5,362 bases of DNA from Acidobacteriota bacterium. GTDB lineage: Bacteria > Acidobacteriota > Terriglobia > Bryobacterales > Bryobacteraceae. How positions within the stretch are numbered: the stretch's first letter is position 1; every line of letters begins with the position of its first letter. Positions 1 to 5,362 of this stretch are shown here, one piece after another. A program made the position numbers and the translations under genes. The notes under the pieces are model-generated. The model did no database searches and was not told where the DNA came from. It saw only the letters and a program-made list of their open reading frames with translations. The DNA lies in assembly GCA_026394095.1 (NCBI GenBank), contig JAPKYY010000570.1, forward strand, positions 1 through 5,362. Direction: 5' to 3'.

Positions 1-842
1 AAGGCAAGCCAACCTATTCCAAGCGTGCCCAACATGGCAAGTTGTTTCCACCATCCATATTGCAGGGTCTTGATGCTGTTGAAGTACACTTGCACCCGGT
101 CTTCAATAGACAACGGCAAGCTTCCACTCGCTGTGGACAGACTTCGTGAATATTGCCCCGATTGAAATACCTTCTGCATGCAAATCTGAAAACTGGTTAC
201 CTCTGCATGCACCACAACTGCTTTAGGCCAGAAACAGATTTCCGCCTCAGGAGCTTGCGCAGTCATGCGATGCAAAACCTCCGTGTCCCCTACAATCGGC
301 ATTGCCAGAAACGGCCCCAGCTGAAGCAGCATCGCCCGCTCAATCGCCATGTTTCCCGCATGTCCAAAGTACTTTGCCGTTAGCTTCTTCTTCAGCAGAT
401 ACTCCAGCTTCTGATCATAATAGTCGCGGTAGCAGCGAAGCCAGATGGATGCATCGTCTGGATAGGCGATCCCGCCAAGAATCACCTTCGCGTTCGTAGT
501 ATCGATGGCGATGACAAGCTGCGATAACCAGTCGGGAGCAGCAAGACAATCCGCATCAAGAAACACGATATAACTGCCGCGAGCCTCCTCTACGCCTCTA
601 TTGCGAGCAAGATACGGATCTCGCCGTTCTTCGTGCACAACGACAACATTTTCTTCTGCTCGCAATATCTCTAGCGATCGGTCTGTAGAACCGTTGTCAA
701 CAAAAATCACCTCGTATTGCGCTCGGTCCAGTGTTTGCCTTCGCAAGCAGTCCAGGCACAGCGCAAGCCATCTCTCTTCGTTAAGGAAAGGAACGACGAT
801 GCTCAGCATCGGCATGTGCTGGGTTCCAATAAAGTCGCTCAT
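1..842 (-). CDS. Family 2 glycosyltransferase (GT-A fold), 3' end cut by the window edge
   Basis: Likely transfers a sugar from a nucleotide-sugar donor to a cell-surface glycan or lipid at the cytoplasmic face of the inner membrane. The donor and acceptor cannot be read from the sequence. The 280 visible codons begin MSDFIGTQHMPMLSIVVPFLN. The nucleotide-binding strand LSIVVPFLNEE lies at residues 13-23, VDNGSTD at 48-54, and the metal-binding DxD in FLDADC at 94-99 (D96, D98). A GHAGNMAIER segment follows at 160-169, and GDTEV near 185-189 may hold the catalytic acid. A hydrophobic stretch begins near 268 (LAMLGTLGIGWLA) and may be a C-terminal membrane helix or amphipathic anchor. The chosen ATG (842-840) overlaps the acylase stop in ATGA and has a weak Shine-Dalgarno AGGGA at 851-847. 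In-frame ATGs at 815 and 809 are possible alternatives, because the fold begins only at about residue 13. The family call is firm from the motifs; the specific product is unknown. The overlap suggests cotranscription and translational coupling with the acylase. Confidence 0.9.
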   Translation of the reverse strand, partial: MSDFIGTQHMPMLSIVVPFLNEERWLALCLDCLRRQTLDRAQYEVIFVDNGSTDRSLEILRAEENVVVVHEERRDPYLARNRGVEEARGSYIVFLDADCLAAPDWLSQLVIAIDTTNAKVILGGIAYPDDASIWLRCYRDYYDQKLEYLLKKKLTAKYFGHAGNMAIERAMLLQLGPFLAMPIVGDTEVLHRMTAQAPEAEICFWPKAVVVHAEVTSFQICMQKVFQSGQYSRSLSTASGSLPLSIEDRVQVYFNSIKTLQYGWWKQLAMLGTLGIGWLA

Positions 843-2989
843 CGATTCCCTGGACGATACTCTCGCTCGCTGTTTGCCTTCACCGCAGCGGGATAGAAGT
901 AGACTTCACGCAGTGCGCCTTTTGCATAACGGTCTTGCTGATCATTGAAGTGCTTGCTATTGGGGTCTCCGCTCTCACCGCCGGCTGAAATCGCAACTGC
1001 TCTCAACTTCTTGCCAAACTCTACAACAGCAACAAAGCTGTTACCGCTGGTGCCATACCACTTCTTCGTACCAGCCTGTGGCCGTGCTCCAAAGCTCGCC
1101 AGGCTTCCCCAAATCGCAGAAGTGAAGCCAACAGGAATACTGGCCTTCGTATCGTCAAACGGATGCACGATATCCCCGGTCAGCCGCTGAAAGCGGTTGA
1201 TCTCCCCCCACGGAATCTTCCAGGTTCCGCCGATTCTCTCCAGCTTCACCATCGCTGCTCCCAAAGCTTCAAGCATCAAAGCCGGCGGCGCTTTCGTGCC
1301 CAGATACTCTTCAACAAGCACACCCTCGCGACGAGCCGCCGGCATGGCCAGCCTCCGTGCCTCTTCGCCCCAGAACACAGCCACTGAAGTAGCAACCGAA
1401 TCTACCGACCAGCGCAAATCCCACTTCTCAAGCACGGCCAGCTGTTCGCGCCAATTCGTATCCGAATTCTTGAGCGCACGAATCAGAGCCGGTAACGGCC
1501 TCTCAAACCAAGGCAGGTAGCTGTCGTACGCAGCTGCCAGCAAGCTTTCAACCGTGAAATCCGTCTTCCCTTCAAACACCTTTAGGGCATGCACGCCTCT
1601 GGCAGAGGCCGTCCCGCTCTCAACATAGACAGGATAAGCATCCTTCTTCAAACTATCCTTGCCAGCAGCCCACCAGGGAAAATCGTTCGCATTGTAAAGC
1701 CAGCCCGCCTTGGGATCCAAAAGATTCGGCGTCTCGTCAATTGTATGAAGGCCCTTGTATTCGGTCGCCGGATTCGCCCCATCCACCGGCTTGGTCCAGT
1801 CAAATGCCACATCGCGCTTCGGCATGTAATTCCCATGAAAGTAAGCGATATGCCCACTCGCATCAGCAAAGATCGTATTGTTTGAGGAGTTCGTCTTCAG
1901 CTCCATCGTTTCGCGAAAGCTCTTATAGTCTTTCGCTTTGGTACGAAGATAAGACTGCTGCAAAGCCTTAACCGGCTCCTGCATCAATCGCACCGCAACC
2001 CACTTCCCATTCAGGCTCCGAACGATCGGCCCGTGCTGTGAAAAGAAAACCGTAAACTTTTTCTCGGCCATACCAGTCTTGGTCAGATAAGGCACAGTCA
2101 CAACTCTCGAACTCAGAAGCTTCTCGTCATTGCCGAACTTGTAATAGAACTGCTCACCCTTCTGCGTAACAGTCTCAAGGTACTCGTCAATCACATCGGC
2201 GCCGCTCGAAGTATGCATCCACCCGCACTTTTCGTTGAAGCCCTGATAGATAAAGAACTGCCCCCAGGTCGAAGCCCCATAAGCATTGAGGCCCTCACCA
2301 CTCACCATCTGCAACTCAGACCGGAAGTAGAACGAAGTATGCGGATTGATCAACAGCAGCGAGGCCTTGTTCTTCGTATTCGCTGGCCCAATCGCAACAC
2401 CATTTGACCCCGATGGTTCCTTCATCAAGTCATCAACTTCAACCCGGGCCAGCGTCGACGCGGGCTTCCCGTAAAATGCCTCAAGCTGGTTCAGATTCAC
2501 CCGCTCGATATCTCCGCCAATACTGCCTTCGGTAAAGCTCAACGCCATCCATGGCTCAAAACGAGTAATCACGCGAGGCTTCACTGCAGGGTGCTTGGCA
2601 AGGTAGAAATTCAACCCGTCTGCAAAAGCATCCATCAGCTTCTTCATCCAGGCCGGGCTCGCCGCATACTGCTTCTTCAGCGTCTCCGGCTCGACAAACA
2701 ACTTCATCCGCAGATCCTGATAGATCAGCAACTCGCCTTCTGCCTCGGCCAACCGGCCCATGGCATTGATGTAGTTGGTCTCAACCCGGTTAAAGTCATC
2801 TTCAGCCTGCGCGTAGAGAGCACCAAAAACCGTATCGGCGTCTGTCTTGCCATAGATATGCGCAATCCCCCAGCTATCGCGAACGATCTTCACCTTCTTC
2901 GCTTGCGCCTCCCAACGGCGAAGCTCCGCCGGATCAGCTGCAAAACAGAAACTGGCAATCAAGAGAAGAGCGATCAATGAACCACGCAT
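839..2989 (-). CDS. Penicillin acylase family protein (peptidase S45, Ntn-hydrolase), exported
   Basis: Predicted periplasmic or secreted amidohydrolase that cleaves an acyl-amide bond. Known family substrates include beta-lactam side chains, N-acyl homoserine lactones and lipopeptide acyl chains; the substrate here is unknown. The 716 residues fit the S45 precursor size. A signal peptide (MRGSLIALLLIASFCFA, about 1-17) is followed by an alpha-subunit region with the typical VRDSWGIAHIYG (36-47) and DADTVFGALYAQAEDDF (50-66). The autoprocessing site is GSNGVAIG (194-201): cleavage before S195 would make it the N-terminal nucleophile of the beta subunit, with a short linker ahead of it. NPHTSFYF (215-222) and the likely oxyanion-hole asparagine in NNTIFADASGHIAYFHG (N371) follow. 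The C-terminus has GTSGNSFV (647-653) and the family-typical GGESGDPNSKHFNDQ (670-684). The start at 2989 is set by the signal peptide; no clear Shine-Dalgarno is visible, so it may depend on readthrough from the gene 9 bp upstream. The reading frame has no defects. The residue after S195-N196 is glycine, where many family members have a bulky or second polar residue. Confidence 0.93.
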   Translation of the reverse strand: MRGSLIALLLIASFCFAADPAELRRWEAQAKKVKIVRDSWGIAHIYGKTDADTVFGALYAQAEDDFNRVETNYINAMGRLAEAEGELLIYQDLRMKLFVEPETLKKQYAASPAWMKKLMDAFADGLNFYLAKHPAVKPRVITRFEPWMALSFTEGSIGGDIERVNLNQLEAFYGKPASTLARVEVDDLMKEPSGSNGVAIGPANTKNKASLLLINPHTSFYFRSELQMVSGEGLNAYGASTWGQFFIYQGFNEKCGWMHTSSGADVIDEYLETVTQKGEQFYYKFGNDEKLLSSRVVTVPYLTKTGMAEKKFTVFFSQHGPIVRSLNGKWVAVRLMQEPVKALQQSYLRTKAKDYKSFRETMELKTNSSNNTIFADASGHIAYFHGNYMPKRDVAFDWTKPVDGANPATEYKGLHTIDETPNLLDPKAGWLYNANDFPWWAAGKDSLKKDAYPVYVESGTASARGVHALKVFEGKTDFTVESLLAAAYDSYLPWFERPLPALIRALKNSDTNWREQLAVLEKWDLRWSVDSVATSVAVFWGEEARRLAMPAARREGVLVEEYLGTKAPPALMLEALGAAMVKLERIGGTWKIPWGEINRFQRLTGDIVHPFDDTKASIPVGFTSAIWGSLASFGARPQAGTKKWYGTSGNSFVAVVEFGKKLRAVAISAGGESGDPNSKHFNDQQDRYAKGALREVYFYPAAVKANSEREYRPGNR

Positions 2990-2998
2990 AGATACAGG

Positions 2999-4583
2999 TC
3001 AATTTACCGCAGGCGCCTTGACGAACTCGAGCACCTGCCCGTCCTCCACCAGTTTCTTGCGCAACACATCATAAGGCAGATCCTGCACATCCACCTTCGA
3101 ATCCATGGCCAGAACAGCTGCAGTCGCCGCCGACTGTCCCAGAATCATGAACACTGGCTCCATCCGGATCGACCCATACGCAATATGAGAGCTCGACAGA
3201 CAAACCGGCACGAACAAATTCCTTGCCTGGCCCTTCTTCGGCACCAGCGATCCATAGGAGATCTGATACGGCCCGTTCGTACTCACACCGATATCACCCT
3301 CGTTCTGCACATAACCATCGGGCGTTATGTAGCGCTGGATGTTATGAGAATCGATCCCGTAAGAACCCATCCCCACCGGCTCAGGCGTAGGCCGCTTCTT
3401 GGTCAACTCATTCTCGGTCATCACATATTTGCCCACCATCCGGCGCGCCTCACGAATATACATCTGGTGAGGCCAATTGCCCGTCTTCACAAATTCATCC
3501 TTCGCCAGCCCCCACTTCGCAAACTCCGTACGCACATCCGCCGGCACCCTCGGATCATTGGCGATGAAGTAAAGCCAGCCCTGCTGGTAGTTCACATGCT
3601 CGTCAAAGATCTCCTTACGCCGTGCATAGTTTGCTTCCGGATAATCCCAGTTACGCCCGATATTGTCGGTCGAAAAGGGCCCGTGGTTATTGGTATCGGT
3701 CTTCAGATTCGGGATCGGGTCAAACTTCTGAAACGTTTCGCGCCAACCCGCATCAAAGATCCGCAGCAACAACTCATAATCCTTGGGCTCATACTTGGCC
3801 GGCTTGGAAAAAGGCACACGATTGGCCTCGTGCTGCGTCAGGCTCATGCGGAAGCAATAAGCCTGCACCTTCTTGTCGCCCGCTCCATAAACACCAGGAA
3901 ACTCCGTACTGATCCTTGGCTACAGTGCACTCTTCGGGTCACCAGGAATCACTTAGGGCGAGATCGGCTTCGGAACCGCACCAAAGTGATGCCTAATCCA
4001 CCTTCGCCGCAGCCATCAAATCACCCTCGTAGGTCGCGTCAATAAACATCTGCGCAACATATTTGTTGCCGTCCAGCGTCGCAATCGACACAATGCGGCC
4101 ATCCTTCATCTCGACGCCCTTCTCACGATCCAGCCAGGCTTTGCGCACAATCGGGATCTTCGTTTCCTTCACCCATTGCTCATAAACGCCTTCGGCCACA
4201 TGCGGCTCAAAGATCCACATCGTCCGGCTCGTCTTGTCTAAAGCTTCAGTCCCCTGCCCCTTGTTGCCATAGGCCTCACGCTTCTGCCAGCGCCATGCCT
4301 CCGGCTTGTCATAGTGTTGCCAGACGCGATGGTAAAACTCTCTCGACAGCCCGCCAATCACAGCCTTGTTGCCTGAGTCTGTCCAGCCCAATCCACCAGC
4401 GGTAAGCCCACCCAGGTGCTCTTCCGGGCAAACCATCATTACCGATTTGCCCATCTTCTTGGTCTGTACAGCTGCGGTAATGGCCCCCGAGGTACAACCA
4501 TAAATCACGATATCGGCTTTGCGTGTGGCTGCCTCTGTGCCCATGCTGAACAGGATCAAAACTGCAAGTTGAGAGATCTTCAT
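2999..4583 (-). pseudogene. FAD-dependent oxidoreductase (FAD_oxidored-type), broken by a deletion and two nonsense codons
   Basis: This is one gene in two pieces. The N-terminal piece (4583-3993, 196 aa) has a signal peptide (about 1-19), a Rossmann FAD-binding segment DIVIYGCTSGAITAA (24-38), EEHLGGLTAGGLGWTDSG (54-71), and FIDATYEGDLMAAA (180-193). It ends at TAG 3995-3993 just after AAAKVD. The C-terminal piece is in the next frame and recognisable from about 3997 to 2999. It reads RHHFGAVPKPISP, TAA (3955-3953), VIPGDPKSAL, TAG (3922-3920), PRISTEFPGVYGAGDKK, then an open 289-codon stretch. That stretch includes MGSYGIDSHNIQR (3370-3332) and the C-terminal FAD-contacting RNLFVPVCLSSSHIAYGSIR (3223-3164) and GQSAATAAVLA (3139-3107). 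Compared with my memory of the family, about 20-25 residues are missing between KVD and HHFG, so I infer a frame-breaking deletion near 3992-3996. A GTG at 3868 could start the second piece, but homologous sequence continues in frame upstream of it. Intact relatives would be exported flavoproteins of roughly 520-560 aa; the substrate is unknown. Heavily erroneous sequence in this 80-bp stretch is the alternative explanation. Confidence 0.85.
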
Positions 4584-4634
4584 TTCTAATACTCAATACT
4601 CTATGCGAATTGTCGGATGTAGACTAAATGAATC
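4584..4634. promoter_or_regulatory. Divergent intergenic region between the oxidoreductase and the His-rich/efflux genes
   Basis: These 51 bp must hold the start signals for both outward-facing units. No strong consensus promoter can be read in either direction. For the plus strand, a weak -10-like TAGACT at 4620-4625 lies about 10 bp before the GTG start. If used, it would give a nearly leaderless transcript, which fits the lack of a Shine-Dalgarno before 4635. For the minus strand, CCGACA (4617-4612 read leftward) is only a partial -35 match with no convincing -10 partner. The promoter assignment is inference; the divergent geometry is seen directly. Confidence 0.45.
4588..4601. repeat. Perfect tandem heptamer AATACTC x2
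   Basis: AATACTC occurs twice back to back at 4588-4594 and 4595-4601, inside the 51-bp divergent region and just upstream of the oxidoreductase start codon. It could be a direct-repeat binding site for a regulator of either unit, or a chance low-complexity duplication. The repeat itself is certain; a function is not shown. Confidence 0.5.
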
Positions 4635-4994
4635 GTGGGCAAGTACTTGCATCTCGCGGTTGCGCTCTGTCTGCTGAGTTCCTTCAGCCAGGCCCCGCTT
4701 GGTCATTTTCATACCGAAGACCCCGATCACGATCACGGCGAAAGCCATATCCATTGGCATCATGACGATATTGATGCCCCAGCCTGGGAAGCGGAAGAAC
4801 ACGATCAGGACGCTCACTGGATCGATTGGCTCGCTGGCGACGGCAACCCTGTAGCAAAAATGCTCATCGTGCTGCCAGCCCAGCTCCACTCCTTTCAGCT
4901 TCAGGTCACCGAAACGCTCAGGCCCGCCCCGGCACCTAAGAATCACGATCCTCCCTGGCGCGCTGGCCTCCCCTCACGTGCTCCTCCCGCCTAG
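4635..4994 (+). CDS. Small exported His/Asp/Glu-rich protein, putative periplasmic metal-binding accessory of metal efflux
   Basis: 119 residues. I do not recognise a named family. The N-terminus is a signal peptide (KYLHLAVALCLLSSFSQA, about 3-20). The mature start is very rich in metal ligands: nine of the 13 histidines are at 24, 26, 32, 34, 38, 40, 42, 43 and 56, interleaved with about a dozen Asp and Glu, including DPDHDHGESHIHWHHDD (29-45). The middle (WIDWLAGDG, then KMLIVLPAQLHSFQLQ) is mildly hydrophobic. The tail is Pro/Arg-rich and ends NHDPPWRAGLPSRAPPA. The start is constrained: an in-frame TGA at 4629-4631 lies just before GTG 4635, and the signal peptide begins immediately after it; TTG 4647 is the only close alternative. 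No Shine-Dalgarno is visible. The gene lies 69 bp upstream of a CzcC-like gene on the same strand, so binding of Zn, Co, Ni, Cd or Cu in the periplasm, as a buffer or sensor for the pump, is a reasonable inference. The ATG-started minus-strand frame over the same DNA lacks any protein-like feature. Confidence 0.72.
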   Translation: MGKYLHLAVALCLLSSFSQAPLGHFHTEDPDHDHGESHIHWHHDDIDAPAWEAEEHDQDAHWIDWLAGDGNPVAKMLIVLPAQLHSFQLQVTETLRPAPAPKNHDPPWRAGLPSRAPPA

Positions 4995-5009
4995 CTCTTC
5001 TCCCCACTT

Positions 5010-5026
5010 GCTCTCGTCCTGAGAGC
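5010..5026 (+). other. Small hairpin between the His-rich gene and the efflux gene
   Basis: GCTCTC (5010-5015) and GAGAGC (5021-5026) form a perfect 6-bp stem with a 5-nt loop. A TTTT run follows only at 5035-5038, after CAATCCCC. That is too far away and too short for a confident intrinsic terminator. It could be a leaky attenuator or an mRNA-stabilising element that sets the ratio of the two gene products. Confidence 0.35.
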
Positions 5027-5052
5027 CAATCCCCTTTTGTCTAATCATTTTT

Positions 5053-5059
5053 GAGGTGG
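5053..5059 (+). promoter_or_regulatory. Ribosome binding site of the CzcC-like gene
   Basis: GAGGTGG ends 4 nt before ATG 5064 (GAGGT with a 6-nt spacer). It supports this start over the out-of-frame ATG at 5071. It is the only strong Shine-Dalgarno in the window, in contrast to the His-rich gene just upstream. Confidence 0.75.
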
Positions 5060-5063
5060 CCTC

Positions 5064-5362
5064 ATGTTGCATGAGAACCGAGCCGCCATTGCTCTCCTGG
5101 TTTGCGCCGCAACGCTCCCAGCACAGCAATGGACGGAAGCAGCTGTCGTCGAGAAATTTCTCGATCAGAACCCAATATCGCGAGAGTCCCGCGCTAGGGT
5201 TGCGATCGCAGACGCAGAGGTGCGCACGCGTAGCGCCTACGCAAATCCAACCGTCTCCTTCAGTCACGAAGGCGCCGGCCGCACAGACTTCTATCAGGCC
5301 TCGCAGGCCCTACCTCTCACGGGTCGCCTACCGCTCATCCGCCAGGCAGGCCTCTCACAAGG
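5064..5362 (+). CDS. TolC/CzcC-like outer-membrane efflux protein, 5' part only
   Basis: Predicted outer-membrane channel of a tripartite RND efflux system, exporting metal ions from the periplasm or cytoplasm together with an adaptor and an inner-membrane pump. Only 99 codons are in the window. A signal peptide (about 1-20, hydrophobic AAIALLVCAATLPA, likely cut before QQW) is followed by the first helical segment typical of OEP proteins: WTEAAVVEKFLDQNPISRES and ARVAIADAEVRTRSAYANP (44-62). Next comes a first beta-strand-like segment PTVSFSHEG (62-70) and FYQASQALPLTGRLPLIRQAG (76-96). The last segment resembles the CzcC-type 'Q.lPl.GrR..lr.ag' pattern of heavy-metal efflux channels. The sequence is in frame to the edge with no defects. 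The His-rich exported protein upstream supports a metal substrate; which metal cannot be told. The family assignment is good; the CzcC rather than general TolC subtype is less certain. Confidence 0.82.
   Translation, partial: MLHENRAAIALLVCAATLPAQQWTEAAVVEKFLDQNPISRESRARVAIADAEVRTRSAYANPTVSFSHEGAGRTDFYQASQALPLTGRLPLIRQAGLSQ

Noticed and set aside
1..842. Plus-strand open frames opposite the glycosyltransferase (153-383, 302-499, 601-948)
   Set aside because: They are antisense to a motif-rich GT2 frame and have no protein-like features.
2999..3868. C-terminal oxidoreductase piece as an independent gene starting at GTG 3868
   Set aside because: Homologous residues (EFPGVYGAGDKK) continue in frame upstream of the GTG, and the piece lacks the Rossmann FAD-binding half. 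It is a remnant, not a separate gene.
3892..3948. Direct repeat CACCAGGAA at 3892-3900 and 3940-3948
   Set aside because: Both copies encode a Pro-Gly (CCT GGT) in the same reading frame, 48 bp apart. They look like coincidental codon reuse and do not bracket the inferred deletion.
3920..3955. Stop-codon recoding (selenocysteine or pyrrolysine) in the oxidoreductase
   Set aside because: The in-frame stops are TAA and TAG, not TGA, and are accompanied by a frameshift and missing codons. Recoding cannot restore the protein.
3185..4045. Long plus-strand open frame (286 codons) opposite the oxidoreductase
   Set aside because: It is antisense to the recognisable flavoprotein sequence and spans its lesions. 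It has an Arg/His/Ile-rich composition with no domain, signal peptide or ribosome binding site, so it is a shadow frame.
4593..4946. Minus-strand open frame (117 codons) opposite the His-rich gene
   Set aside because: The plus strand has a clean signal peptide and sits in operon order with the efflux gene. The minus frame has no recognisable domain and its Met/Ile-rich stretch is the complement of His codons.

Overview
The window looks like a chromosomal segment of a Gram-negative soil-type bacterium. The signal peptides, a periplasmic acylase and an outer-membrane efflux component show a two-membrane envelope. The mix of a secreted FAD-dependent oxidoreductase of the planctomycete/acidobacterial type, an S45 acylase and a CzcC-like efflux gene suggests Acidobacteriota (Terriglobia-like). 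That taxonomic guess rests on gene-family impressions only and has moderate to low confidence.

Layout: two divergent transcription units meet at a 51-bp intergenic region (4584-4634). Leftward on the minus strand, three genes are tightly packed: a broken FAD-dependent oxidoreductase (4583-2999), a penicillin-acylase-family (S45, Ntn-hydrolase) protein (2989-839), and a family 2 glycosyltransferase (842 to beyond the left edge). The pseudogene and the acylase are 9 bp apart. The acylase stop and the glycosyltransferase start overlap in an ATGA. Rightward on the plus strand are a small exported His/Asp/Glu-rich protein (4635-4994) and the start of a TolC/CzcC-like outer-membrane efflux protein (5064 to beyond the right edge). 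They are separated by 69 bp that hold a small hairpin and a good ribosome binding site.

How the parts work together: the rightward unit reads as the start of a heavy-metal RND efflux operon. Its first gene would encode a periplasmic metal-binding accessory protein, and CzcB- and CzcA-like genes would be expected beyond the right edge. The leftward unit has no obvious single pathway. The acylase is intact and exported. The oxidoreductase ahead of it carries a frameshifting deletion and two nonsense codons, all within about 80 bp, while the sequence on either side is open and family-like. The lesions are therefore either recent decay or a locally bad stretch of sequence.

No RNA gene, CRISPR array, insertion sequence or attachment site was seen. 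No gap between genes exceeds 69 bp. The item closest to an undescribed system is the His-rich small protein in front of the efflux gene; the best-supported anomaly is the broken oxidoreductase.
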